A stretch of DNA of 64,000 nt from positions 180,310 to 244,309 of the forward strand of contig JAHBTB010000004.1 of NCBI GenBank assembly GCA_019638795.1, given 5' to 3'. This document shows positions 8,977-17,350 of this stretch, piece by piece. The position numbers and the translations under genes are program-made. Below the pieces are notes generated by a model. That model made no database searches and was not told where the DNA came from. It saw nothing but the letters and a program-made list of their open reading frames with translations. The DNA is from Fimbriimonadaceae bacterium. GTDB taxonomy: Bacteria; Armatimonadota; Fimbriimonadia; Fimbriimonadales; Fimbriimonadaceae. Within the stretch, counting starts at the first letter, position 1. Each line of letters opens with the position of its first letter.

Positions 8977-9789
8977 ATGAGCACTGAATCCCGCAACCCC
9001 CGCTCGATCGGGCTGGACAAGATGTCCGCCCGCGAAATCGTGCGCCTGATGAACGAAGAAGAGTTTGGCGTCCTACGTGCCCTCGAGGCCGCCGAGGCCC
9101 CCATCGCCGCCGCCACCGAGCGCGCCGCCCAAGCCTTTCGCGAGGGCGGACGGATCATCTACGTCGGAGCTGGGACAAGCGGGCGGATCGCCACGATGGA
9201 CGCCGCTGAGATGGTGCCGACCTTCGGCCTCGACCCCAGCCGGTTCGTCGCCGTTGTCGCCGGCGGGCCCGCCGCCGGCGTCCAAGCCGTCGAAGACGCC
9301 GAGGACAGCGACCACGCCGCCATTGGCGCGCTGAACGAATTAAAGCTGGAAAAACGCGACATCGTCATCGGCGTCGCCGCCAGCGGGCGCACCCCTTACG
9401 TCTTGGCCGCCGTCAAGCACGCCGCCCAAAAGGGGCTGTGGACTTGCGGCATCGCCAACAACAAATCCGCCCCACTTCTTGAAGCTGTCGACCTGGGAAT
9501 CCTCCTCGACACCGGGCCGGAGATCTTGACCGGGAGCACGCGCCTCAAAGCGGGCACATCCCAAAAGCTCGTCCTCAACCGGATCTCGACCGGCGCAATG
9601 GTCCTGAACGGAAAGGTCATCGAAAACCTGATGGTGGACGTCAAGGCCAAGAACCAAAAGCTGAAGGAGCGGTGCGTGCGCATGGTCCGCGAGTTGTCGC
9701 CGGTCACCGAAGACGAGGCTTGGCGGCTTCTGGAGGAGCATGGATGGTCGGTACGGGAAGTCCTTCAGGCGAGCCGGTCGGTCCACTGA
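8977..9789 (+). CDS. murQ: N-acetylmuramic acid 6-phosphate etherase
   Basis: A 270-residue MurQ, a SIS-domain lyase that removes D-lactate from MurNAc-6-phosphate to give GlcNAc-6-phosphate in cell-wall recycling. Key motifs: GAGTSGRIATMDAAEMVPTF (sugar-phosphate loop and catalytic Glu region), GVAASGRTPYV, and GSTRLKAGTSQKLVLNRIST followed by LNGKVIENLMVD. It is shorter than typical MurQ (about 300 residues) because the C-terminal helical region is trimmed. Its last 46 nt overlap the ATG-initiated reading frame of the next kinase. Context: amino-sugar kinase immediately upstream. Confidence 0.94.
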   Translation: MSTESRNPRSIGLDKMSAREIVRLMNEEEFGVLRALEAAEAPIAAATERAAQAFREGGRIIYVGAGTSGRIATMDAAEMVPTFGLDPSRFVAVVAGGPAAGVQAVEDAEDSDHAAIGALNELKLEKRDIVIGVAASGRTPYVLAAVKHAAQKGLWTCGIANNKSAPLLEAVDLGILLDTGPEILTGSTRLKAGTSQKLVLNRISTGAMVLNGKVIENLMVDVKAKNQKLKERCVRMVRELSPVTEDEAWRLLEEHGWSVREVLQASRSVH

Positions 9790-10724
9790 GGCACCGCGCC
9801 AGGAGTAAGATCGCCGGCATCAGCGACGTCGTCGTCATCGGCAGCGTGATGCTCGACCGCGTGAGCCGGGTAGACCGGCTACCCTGCCCGGGCGAAAACG
9901 TCTATTCACGCGAGCGGGCCACCTATTTGGGCGGCAAGGGGTTCAACCAGGCCCTTGCCGCCCACCGGTTTGGCGCCAATGTCACCCTTATCAGTTGTCT
10001 CGGCGACGACGACGGTTGGGACATGCTCAATGCGTTCATGAGGCGAGAGGGCATGGACACCGGGGGACTGCTCCAGACGGACGAGGCTCCGACCGGGCAG
10101 GCGGACATCTGGGTGCAAGCCGACGGGCTCAACATGATCTGCGCGGCTCCGGGCGCCAACGACCTGCTCCACCCCTGCGGCTTCTTGCCCGACTGGGCCG
10201 ACGGTCAGGTGGCCATGTTCGGCAGTGGCACGGTCCTGTCCCAACTCGAGGTCCCCGACGTGGCGGCACGGACCGAAGGCGACTTCCGTATCCTGGATCC
10301 TGCCCCGATGCGCGACTTCGACCGCACGATGCTCCAGGGCTTGGACTTGGTCACCCCAAATGGCCCGGAGGCCCTTGCCCTGACCGGTGTCGACCCTGTC
10401 GATGACGACGCCTGCGACCGAGCCGGTCGGCTGCTCCTTGACGAGGGCGTCCGCCACGTCGTGGTCACCCTAGGGGACCGCGGTTGCTACTTTGTCGACC
10501 GTACGACAAGCCGACATTTCCCCGCGCCACGGGTCGCCTCGGTCGACACGACCGCGGCGGGCGACGTCTTCAACGGCGTCCTTGCCGCCCTTCACCAGAG
10601 CTACGGCCTGACCGAAGCGCTCCCCTGGGCCATTGCCGCCGCTTCACTCTCGACCACTGTCCATGGAGCCGCCGCCAGTGTGCCGGCCAGGTCGGAGGTC
10701 GAGGCATTCATGGCGACGCTCTAG
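9744..10724 (+). CDS. PfkB/ribokinase family sugar kinase
   Basis: A 326-residue PfkB-family kinase. VVVIGSVMLDRV is the first beta strand, GGKGFNQALAAHRFGA is the PfkB signature 1 (ribokinase-like GGKGxNQA), and VDTTAAGDVFNGVLAAL is signature 2, with the catalytic Asp in GD. The start is uncertain. ATG 9744 has an excellent SD (GGAGGA, 6 nt upstream) but overlaps murQ by 46 nt and adds 25 non-conserved residues. The fold would begin naturally at an ATC codon at 9819, which lies 7 nt after TAAGAT. Likely substrate is ribose or a related furanose, but this is not certain from sequence. Confidence 0.85.
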   Translation: MVGTGSPSGEPVGPLRHRARSKIAGISDVVVIGSVMLDRVSRVDRLPCPGENVYSRERATYLGGKGFNQALAAHRFGANVTLISCLGDDDGWDMLNAFMRREGMDTGGLLQTDEAPTGQADIWVQADGLNMICAAPGANDLLHPCGFLPDWADGQVAMFGSGTVLSQLEVPDVAARTEGDFRILDPAPMRDFDRTMLQGLDLVTPNGPEALALTGVDPVDDDACDRAGRLLLDEGVRHVVVTLGDRGCYFVDRTTSRHFPAPRVASVDTTAAGDVFNGVLAALHQSYGLTEALPWAIAAASLSTTVHGAAASVPARSEVEAFMATL

Positions 10725-10767
10725 TCCCAGGCAACGGCCACCGACAGGGGTCCACAATCTCCTCACG

Positions 10768-12156
10768 ATGCCGAACGCCGAAGGCCATGCCGCCCACACC
10801 CAGACCGACGCCAAATCCGGGCTGCCGGGAAGGATGCCGAGAAAGATCAACGTGACGATGATCGGCGCGGGGTCCTTCTTCTGTGCCAGCGTCATGAAAG
10901 ACGTCGTCCTGATCCCAGAAAACCAGGGCGGCGAGTTGCGACTGGTCGACATCGACGGCGCACGGATGGAACTCAGCCGCCAGCTGGTCCAAAAGATCGT
11001 CGAGAAGGCGGGCCAAGCCGACAAGTGGGTCGTCCGCGCCAGCACAGACCGGACGGAACTCTTGCCGGGCACGGACTACATCGTCAACGCCATCGAAGTC
11101 AGCGGTGTCGATTGCGTCCGCTTTGACAACGACATCCCGCTGGAGTTTGGGGTGAGCCAGAACATCGGCGACACCATCGGCCCCGGCGGGCTGATGAAGG
11201 CGCTGCGGACGATCCCGGTCTGGCTCGACATCTTGCGCGACGCCGAGCGCCTTTGCCCCCACGCCCTGGTGCTCAACTACACCAACCCGATGAACATGCT
11301 CTGCCTTGCTTCGTCGCGGGTGACGGGTATGGAGGTCGTCGGGTTGTGCCATAGCGTCCAGGGCACCTCGCGCATGCTCGCCGAATATGCCGGTGTCCCC
11401 TACGAAGACTTGCAGTGGAAGTGCGCCGGAATCAACCACCTGGCATGGTTCACCGAGTTCAACGGCCCGGAAGGTTCCCTCTACCCGACCCTCTTCGAAC
11501 AGGCCCGCGACCCCCACTCCAAGTTCGCCGAAGCGGAACCGGTGCGGAGCGACATGATGCTCCACTTCGGTGCGTTCATCACCGAGTCAAGCGGGCATCT
11601 GTCCGAGTACCTGCCTTACTACCGCAAGCGTAAGGACCTGCTCGAGAAGTACACCGACACCGGGTACCGGGGCCAAGAGAGCTTTTACGCCGACAACTGG
11701 CCAAATTGGCGCAAGGGCCAAGACGAGAGCCGTCGCAAACAGATCGCGGGCGAAGAGGAAATCAAACTCGACCGCTCGTTTGAGTACGGCGCATGGATCA
11801 TTGAGTCGGTGGAGAAGAACGTGCCGATCATCATCCACGGCAACGTCCCTAACTCGGGATGCATTGAGAACCTTCCCCAGGACGGTTGCGTCGAGGTCGC
11901 CTGCCTCATCAACCACAACCGCGTCCAACCCGTCCGATTCGGCCGCCTGCCGAAGCAGATGGCGGCGGTCTGCGACTCCAACATGCGCATGTTCGACCTC
12001 GCCGTCGACGCCGCCGTCCGGAGGTCACGAGAACTGGCGTGCCAAGCGCTTTACCTCGACCCCTTGACCGCGGCCGTCTGCTGCCCCGCCGAGATCAAGA
12101 CGATGGTCGACCGACTCTTTGAAGCTGAGGCCCAGTTCCTTCCTGGGTTCGACTAG
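10768..12156 (+). CDS. Glycoside hydrolase family 4 (alpha-galactosidase/galacturonidase type)
   Basis: A 462-residue GH4 enzyme, which cleaves alpha-glycosides by an NAD+- and Mn2+-dependent redox-elimination mechanism. VTMIGAGSFFCASVMKDV is the Rossmann nucleotide loop, VLNYTNPMNML the conserved core, and GLCHSVQGTSRML and CAGINHLAWF provide the metal-binding Cys and His. The sequence most resembles the MelA/alpha-galactosidase branch. Start chosen at ATG 10768, 9 nt after a CACAAT box; the conserved region begins about 25 residues in, so ATG 10834 is an alternative. It follows the PfkB kinase by 43 nt in a sugar-salvage cluster. Confidence 0.88.
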   Translation: MPNAEGHAAHTQTDAKSGLPGRMPRKINVTMIGAGSFFCASVMKDVVLIPENQGGELRLVDIDGARMELSRQLVQKIVEKAGQADKWVVRASTDRTELLPGTDYIVNAIEVSGVDCVRFDNDIPLEFGVSQNIGDTIGPGGLMKALRTIPVWLDILRDAERLCPHALVLNYTNPMNMLCLASSRVTGMEVVGLCHSVQGTSRMLAEYAGVPYEDLQWKCAGINHLAWFTEFNGPEGSLYPTLFEQARDPHSKFAEAEPVRSDMMLHFGAFITESSGHLSEYLPYYRKRKDLLEKYTDTGYRGQESFYADNWPNWRKGQDESRRKQIAGEEEIKLDRSFEYGAWIIESVEKNVPIIIHGNVPNSGCIENLPQDGCVEVACLINHNRVQPVRFGRLPKQMAAVCDSNMRMFDLAVDAAVRRSRELACQALYLDPLTAAVCCPAEIKTMVDRLFEAEAQFLPGFD

Positions 12157-12165
12157 GCGCGGTCG

Positions 12166-14718
12166 CTAGTCGTCGTCATCGTCGTCGTCCTCCACACCGG
12201 CGCCCGCCTTCAGCTTAAGACCCCGCCGCGCCAGACCCTTGCCGTGCGCACCGGCAAACTCGGCCGGGTACGGCGTCGACCATCCCTTGGCCTCATGCCA
12301 GATCTTGCGGTTGAGGGCGTCCATCTGCTCGGGCGTCTGGACTTCCTTTTCGCTCAAATCGATGCGGGCGACCCGGGCCAAGATGTCCTTCTGATAGGCG
12401 GACATCGCCGCCGTGGTTGCCTTGGGAAACTCATCCAGGGGCACCTGGTTCGGGGTCACGTCGTAGGGCGTGAAGTCCGGCTTGTTGACAAAGCACGACG
12501 TCATGACGGGCGAGGCCCCGTCCGACTGGTTCATCGGCGAAAGGCCGAATATCCGATGGATCGTGTGGAGCACCGACCCCTGGTTGAAGAAGTCGCTCAC
12601 AACCTTTCCGGCCCGTCTCGAGTATGGCGAGACGACCAGGCACGTCGACCGGTGCCCGTCGACATGGTCGAAACCAGCCTGTGGGTCGTCTTCGTTGATG
12701 AACACGACCATGTCCTTCCAGAACTGGCTGTGGCTGAGGGCCTCCACCAGCCGTCCGACCGCCAAGTCGTTGTCGGCGACGTTGGACCGCGCCGAGACCG
12801 GCCCTCCCGTATGGTCTTGCGGCAGATAGACGATGCAAAAATCTGGCATCGTGCCCCGTTGCTTGAACTGCTCGAACTCCCGAAGGAAAACGTCCATCCG
12901 TAGCTGGTCCGGGATATTGAGGTTCCAGCCCGGGTACAGGGGGTTGGAGTTCCGTCGCACCCGCGCCACCCCGACCTGCTGCTTCCATGCAATTGTCTTG
13001 CCCGCCGAGTAGAGGTCCCATATCTGCCGCCCACTCAGTTTTTCGGCCGGCTCCGTGTAGTGGAACTCGCCGTAATTACGGAACCACAGACCCTTGTCGA
13101 TTACCGAGTCCCACACAAAGCCGCTCGATGAATACGTGATCGGGTCGTCACCAAACGTGTAACTGCGCGTGAAGCCGCCGAAGGCACGGTTCAGATAAGG
13201 GGTCAGGTTGCCCTCGGTGGCGTAGCTGTGGCCGTCGGCGCTCAGGACCCCGTTGCAGTAGTAATTGTCGAGCAGGACAAACTCGTCCGCCAGTTTGTGC
13301 TGGTTAGGCGTCACTTGGCGGCCAAACGTGCACAGGGACGGGTCGCTGTCCCCCCGGCCGATGTCACCGAACACCTGGTCGTACGTCCGGTTCTCCTTGA
13401 TGACGTACACCACGTGTTTGATGAGGGACGGCTCCCCGGTCCGTTCCGGTACAGGTACCGCCTTGACCCCGTCCCGAGGTCTGGTGGCGGCAGCCTCGGC
13501 GATCTGTTCGGCGAGGGCGTCCTTTCTCGCCCTCGCCGTCCAAGCCGCCTTGTTTCCCGCCAATTCGGACCAAGAGACCTTACGAAGGGTGCCTTGGGCG
13601 TCGCCGGAGTTCCAGCCCTTGCTCGCCTCACGGTCGCGGACGCGAGACCCCAAGCCCAAGTTGTTGACGACGAGGATGTCCTGCTTTGTGGCGACCACCG
13701 CAGACGGATACCAGTCGGTCGGCACCAAGGCGTCAAAGGCCGTCTTCTTACCCACCCGATAGACCGCCACGGCGTTGTTCCCTGCCAACCCGACGAACAG
13801 GTGACGGCCGTCCGGGGACAATCCCAAGGCGTCAGGCATGCTGCCGAACGGCAGGCCTCCCACCGGCTTGACTTCGATCGTTCCGACGGTCTCTCCACCG
13901 GGGCCTAGAACGAGGACTCTGTCGTCGTTGGTCTCCGCGACATAGACCCTCCGCCTGGACGGGTCGGCCACGACCGCCGACGGTTGCCGTCCGCACACGA
14001 CCTGCCGTTCAACGACGAAATCTTTGAGGTTGACGACGCTGACCGAGCCCCGCAGCGCAACGCCTCTCCGGTCGACAACCGTCGGTGTGCCCGCACTGGT
14101 CGCAGTCTCCTCACCGGGTTTGGCCCTGGGGCCACCTTGTTCACTGACGAAGAGCCGGTCGCCCAGGACGGCGATGCCATAGGGCGCGACCCCGACCTCT
14201 ACCGTTCGGCCCGCCTGACGGCTTGCGACCTCTATCTCGGCGATTTGGTTCAGTTTGGAAAGGGCGACATAGAGCTTTGACCCGTCTGCCGAATAGGCCA
14301 GCCCGATCGGATAGGAACTCGCCCCACCGACCGCCATGCTGGCCTCCAGCTTAAGGCCGCCGGAAGTCGTGTAGAGATGGACCGTGTTCGCTGCGTTGCT
14401 CACCGCCAAGTGCTTGCCGTCGGGAGAGAGGGCGATTCCGGCAAGCGACGCACCTCCTTCGAGAGGGGCTGAACCCGTCAAGATCCATTTGCTGACGTCG
14501 ACCGCCCGTACCGAGGACCGGTCCTTGACGTACAAGGTCTTGCCGTCTGCCGAGACGACCGCGTCCACCGGACGTCCCCCAAAGCTGAGCATCTTCCCGG
14601 CTCCGTGCACCCGGTGGCCCGACGGAAGAAAGCCGCTGTCCCCCGCACTTCCCACCTGTTGAGGCCATGGTCGCAGCAAGGTTGTCGCGGCGAGGGCAAG
14701 CACGGTCACGAATCCCAT
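12166..14718 (-). CDS. Exported phosphoesterase with N-terminal beta-propeller
   Basis: An 850-residue secreted protein. After a signal-like N-terminus come YVTN/lactonase-type beta-propeller repeats over about residues 45-400 (VVSADGKTLYV, ALSPDGKHLAV, GLSPDGRHLFVGLAGNNAV). A phosphoesterase domain of the phospholipase C/acid phosphatase family follows (VVYVIKENRTYDQVFGDI; later FINEDDPQAGFDHVDGHRS). The C-terminus ends in a run of seven Asp. The C-terminal part probably hydrolyses phosphate esters outside the cytoplasm. It converges with GH4, leaving 9 nt between them. No SD is obvious before the ATG. Confidence 0.83.
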   Translation of the reverse strand: MGFVTVLALAATTLLRPWPQQVGSAGDSGFLPSGHRVHGAGKMLSFGGRPVDAVVSADGKTLYVKDRSSVRAVDVSKWILTGSAPLEGGASLAGIALSPDGKHLAVSNAANTVHLYTTSGGLKLEASMAVGGASSYPIGLAYSADGSKLYVALSKLNQIAEIEVASRQAGRTVEVGVAPYGIAVLGDRLFVSEQGGPRAKPGEETATSAGTPTVVDRRGVALRGSVSVVNLKDFVVERQVVCGRQPSAVVADPSRRRVYVAETNDDRVLVLGPGGETVGTIEVKPVGGLPFGSMPDALGLSPDGRHLFVGLAGNNAVAVYRVGKKTAFDALVPTDWYPSAVVATKQDILVVNNLGLGSRVRDREASKGWNSGDAQGTLRKVSWSELAGNKAAWTARARKDALAEQIAEAAATRPRDGVKAVPVPERTGEPSLIKHVVYVIKENRTYDQVFGDIGRGDSDPSLCTFGRQVTPNQHKLADEFVLLDNYYCNGVLSADGHSYATEGNLTPYLNRAFGGFTRSYTFGDDPITYSSSGFVWDSVIDKGLWFRNYGEFHYTEPAEKLSGRQIWDLYSAGKTIAWKQQVGVARVRRNSNPLYPGWNLNIPDQLRMDVFLREFEQFKQRGTMPDFCIVYLPQDHTGGPVSARSNVADNDLAVGRLVEALSHSQFWKDMVVFINEDDPQAGFDHVDGHRSTCLVVSPYSRRAGKVVSDFFNQGSVLHTIHRIFGLSPMNQSDGASPVMTSCFVNKPDFTPYDVTPNQVPLDEFPKATTAAMSAYQKDILARVARIDLSEKEVQTPEQMDALNRKIWHEAKGWSTPYPAEFAGAHGKGLARRGLKLKAGAGVEDDDDDDD

Positions 14719-15036
14719 ACCACCCAGTCTCGTAGAATCTTGCCCCCGGTGTCAACTCCGGTCCAGATTCTGCCGTCCTTAGATTTGGTCTTTTTTGGTT
14801 CGCCCTCTGCAATTGCTGAGCAAGACGATCACGATATCGTTCGACTCAAGAGTCGTCAGCATGGTCAAGGTGTCAGCAAATTGTGCACTGATATTTTGCC
14901 TCACTTGCGCAACGAACTTCGTATCATTGTTGTGGCGTGCGGCTGCTGGATGGAGTGACTAGACCATAGTGAACCATAACAGTTGCCGTCACAATCGAAC
15001 CGCCCAAAGCATGTGCGGTCGTCGGAGCAATCTCAT
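14719..15036. other. 318-nt divergent intergenic region with palindromes
   Basis: No gene is supported here. The region is less GC-rich than its surroundings and separates the divergent phosphoesterase and prepilin genes. Two adjacent palindromes are visible: ACGATATCGT (14831-14840) and CGACTC-AA-GAGTCG (14842-14855). These may be operator sites. Promoter hexamers for the prepilin gene could not be assigned with confidence. Confidence 0.4.
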
Positions 15037-15951
15037 ATGAGGAAGCGTGCCTTTACATTGATCGAACTTCTCGTCGTGATCGCGATCATCGCGATCTTGG
15101 CGGCCATTCTGTTCCCTGTCTTCGCCCAAGCTAAGGTAGCCGCGAAGAAGGCGACCATGATTTCCAACGCCAAGCAGATCGGCTTGGCCCAGCTGATGTA
15201 CGCGGGAGACTACGACGACGTCTTCGCGCCGGTCGCTGGCTTCCAGAACGAGTGGAGCCTGCCGACCTTCGCGGTGTTGTCGTTCCCGTACATGAAGAAC
15301 GCCGGCATCCTGATGGACCCGTTCACCCCGGCCAAGCTCTCGGACAACCCGCTCGTGCTCAACAGCCAGTGGGCGATGCCCCCGCGCCGCGCCGCAAGTG
15401 ACGTCTGCCCCAGCGACCCGAGCGACGCATCCGGTTGCGCCATGGGTGTCTATAACCCCGAGGGCCGTAACCAGTTCACCGGCGGTGAGCACTGGATCCG
15501 CGACGGCATCGGCGGTGTCTATCGCGGCGGTTCCGACGTGATCTGGGCGGAGTTCTACTTCAAGCAGAACTATCCGTCCTTGTCTCAGACCGCCGTCGGC
15601 CGCATCGCGGACACCGTGATGGTGACCCAGGCCAACCACTACGACATGATGTGGCACATGGACTGGAACCCGGACGAGGCGTTCCGCTACTGGGGTGACG
15701 GGGCGTACAACCTCTTCGGTGACGCCAACATGAGCACCGCGCCGGCCGGCCGTATCGGCACCTCCGGGGTCAAGGCGGGTGTCTACCCGACCAGCATCTC
15801 GGAACCGACCGTCTTCCCCGAAGGCTTCAACGTCTCCGTCTTCTGCGACGGCCACGCCAAGGCCCAGACCTGGAAGGCCATGCACAGCAAGGCCGTCGAC
15901 GGTCCTAACGGCAGCCGGTACCTCGCCTATGCTGCTCCTGAGGTCCAGTGA
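15037..15951 (+). CDS. DUF1559-type prepilin-like protein
   Basis: A 304-residue protein with a type IV prepilin leader, [17 protein letters not shown], followed by a hydrophobic helix ending in LFPVFAQAK. The rest is the large extracytoplasmic domain of the DUF1559 family that is expanded in Planctomycetes and Armatimonadota. The C-terminal [15 protein letters not shown] resembles the H-x9-DG processing-associated motif of these proteins. ATG 15037 has GGAG 9 nt upstream, so I prefer it to an in-frame upstream ATG at 14983. A small lipoprotein gene starts 1 nt after its stop. Role in a pseudopilus or surface structure is inferred. Confidence 0.88.
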   Translation: MRKRAFTLIELLVVIAIIAILAAILFPVFAQAKVAAKKATMISNAKQIGLAQLMYAGDYDDVFAPVAGFQNEWSLPTFAVLSFPYMKNAGILMDPFTPAKLSDNPLVLNSQWAMPPRRAASDVCPSDPSDASGCAMGVYNPEGRNQFTGGEHWIRDGIGGVYRGGSDVIWAEFYFKQNYPSLSQTAVGRIADTVMVTQANHYDMMWHMDWNPDEAFRYWGDGAYNLFGDANMSTAPAGRIGTSGVKAGVYPTSISEPTVFPEGFNVSVFCDGHAKAQTWKAMHSKAVDGPNGSRYLAYAAPEVQ

Positions 15952-15952
15952 A

Positions 15953-16168
15953 GTGAAGAGACTTGTTGCCGCCGTGCTGCTGATGGCCGTGTGGACATTG
16001 ACCGCCTGTGACAGCGGCCAGACCAACGCGAGCCCGAAGGACGACAAAGAGATCCGCAACAACTTCGGCCGGGCATTGACGGCCGACGAGATCTCCAAGA
16101 TGGGAGGCGGCAACAAAGAGGCCGGCTCAGCCGGTGCCGCCGCGCCCGACAAGTCGGCCGGCAAGTAG
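15953..16168 (+). CDS. Small lipoprotein paired with prepilin
   Basis: A 71-residue lipoprotein: basic start (VKRL), hydrophobic segment, lipobox LTAC followed by Asp, then a charged and Gly/Ala-rich tail containing ALTADEISKMGGGN. It starts with GTG one nucleotide after the prepilin stop, so it is translated from the same mRNA. No known domain is recognised. The same arrangement, a prepilin followed by a tiny lipoprotein, occurs again at 33.9-34.8 kb. A perfect hairpin terminator follows. Confidence 0.75.
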   Translation: MKRLVAAVLLMAVWTLTACDSGQTNASPKDDKEIRNNFGRALTADEISKMGGGNKEAGSAGAAAPDKSAGK

Positions 16169-16194
16169 AAGCACCTGCCTGATATCCGGAAATT

Positions 16195-16226
16195 GCGACG
16201 CCCTCCGCTCCTGCGGAGGGCGTCGC
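16195..16226 (+). terminator. Hairpin terminator after prepilin/lipoprotein pair
   Basis: Perfect 14-bp stem (GCGACGCCCTCCGC) with a TCCT loop, followed by CTTGTGTT, so the T-tract is weak. Confidence 0.7.
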
Positions 16227-16333
16227 CTTGTGTTCGGCGAACAATTCGACGGCCATCCTGTCGTCTGATCCAGAGCGGATGTTCAAAGAATCACGGGAAC
16301 GACGCGGCTCTCTTCGGCGTTCTGAAACGTGTC

Positions 16334-16339
16334 TATAAT
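16334..16339 (+). promoter_or_regulatory. Probable -10 box of the metal-efflux operon
   Basis: A perfect TATAAT 22 nt upstream of the first ATG of the operon. No good -35 is visible. Confidence 0.5.
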
Positions 16340-16361
16340 TGGGTCAAGGCCCTGGCACGCC

Positions 16362-16814
16362 ATGGACGGACGACGACGCACGAAGCACCGCGCAAACCCA
16401 GTCTCACTGGGGCGGGTCGTGTTCGCCCTCTTGCTCCTCATCACCCAGGTCGCCTGGGCCGGCGGCGCCTGCGTGTGTCCCACCGCCCCGCGACCGGCGG
16501 CCAGCAACGACCAGCTTTGCCCGGTCAACCGGTCAAAGTCCTGTTCCTGTTGCACCGAGGAGTCGGGTAAGAAGTCGGGGAAACCCGGCCCGTCCGAGAT
16601 CACCACGTGCGTCTCGGCGACACCACCCGTCGCGCAGGTCCAGGCCGACATCCTCTTCCCCGTCCAGGCCCTGGTCGCCACCCTGCCTCCGGCCCTGGCG
16701 GCCCTCGATATCCCGCTCCCGCCAAGTCGGAGCGTCGACCCTGGCCCCGACCCCGGCCTCACCCGGCCTCCTGACCTCGAAGGCCATAGCCTTCGTGCGC
16801 CTCCTGCCCGCTAG
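16362..16814 (+). CDS. Small exported cysteine-rich protein at head of metal-efflux operon
   Basis: A 150-residue protein with a basic N-terminus and one hydrophobic segment (VVFALLLLITQVAWA) that reads as a signal peptide or single TM. The mature part carries seven Cys, mostly in GGACVCP, LCPV and KSCSCCTEE, followed by a Pro-rich low-complexity tail. I recognise no family. Its position ahead of the efflux genes and the clustered Cys suggest periplasmic metal binding, which is inference. The start is the ATG after the TATAAT box; an in-frame ATG lies at 16329. A gap of about 150 nt separates it from the next gene. Confidence 0.6.
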   Translation: MDGRRRTKHRANPVSLGRVVFALLLLITQVAWAGGACVCPTAPRPAASNDQLCPVNRSKSCSCCTEESGKKSGKPGPSEITTCVSATPPVAQVQADILFPVQALVATLPPALAALDIPLPPSRSVDPGPDPGLTRPPDLEGHSLRAPPAR

Positions 16815-16963
16815 CTTTCTGCGTCGGCCGCCCGGCACCGCCCGGCGGCCCCAGACCGACTAGCGAGGTATGCACCATTTTCAGGAACAGATTCACAAGC
16901 CTTTTCGGCGTTGGTGACCAACGCCGACCGGCCCGCCGACGGCTCTTTGGGCCCGGTACGGTC

Positions 16964-17350
16964 GTGTCACTCGTCTTGGCCGTCGGCGTCGTGGCCTACA
17001 GCCTGGCCGCGGCCAAGCCGGCCCCACCCCGCGTGTCCCAACTGCCCGGGCCCACAAGCCCGCTCCACAAACCCGAGCCCGCCGACCTCCTTCGGCCCGG
17101 TGGCCAGGCCCTACGCCCGGCCCAGAAGCACGCCGTCCAGGACATCGACCGGCGGTGGCAGGCCGACAAGGCCGCCCTGACGGAGGCGATGGCCCGGATC
17201 CAACCTCGGCAAGGCCGGGTGGACCAAGTCCAGGCCACCTTGCAAGACTATTCCGAACTGTCGCGGCGCTATGACGCCACGAGGAGCAAAGCCTGGGAAT
17301 CCGCCCTGGCCGTGCTCGACCCCGCCCAACGGGCCCAGGTGGCGCGATGA
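16964..17350 (+). CDS. Spy/CpxP-like periplasmic metal-resistance protein
   Basis: A 128-residue exported protein: an N-terminal hydrophobic segment (SLVLAVGVVAYSLAAA), a Pro-rich linker, then an all-helical domain carrying two LxPAQ motifs (LRPAQKHAV and LDPAQRAQV). Those motifs are the mark of the Spy/CpxP/ZraP/CnrX group of periplasmic chaperones and metal sensors. The GTG at 16964 begins inside an Arg-rich run in the same frame, so translation may begin further upstream at a non-standard codon. Its end overlaps the TolC-like gene by 4 nt (ATGA). Confidence 0.6.
   Translation: MSLVLAVGVVAYSLAAAKPAPPRVSQLPGPTSPLHKPEPADLLRPGGQALRPAQKHAVQDIDRRWQADKAALTEAMARIQPRQGRVDQVQATLQDYSELSRRYDATRSKAWESALAVLDPAQRAQVAR

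Noticed and set aside
14605..14958. Plus-strand 117-codon open frame before the prepilin
   Set aside because: Its first third is antisense to the phosphoesterase gene, it has no SD and no recognisable domain.
14989..16164. Minus-strand open frame of 391 codons
   Set aside because: Antisense to the prepilin and lipoprotein genes, which have clear signals and SDs; composition is that of a shadow frame.
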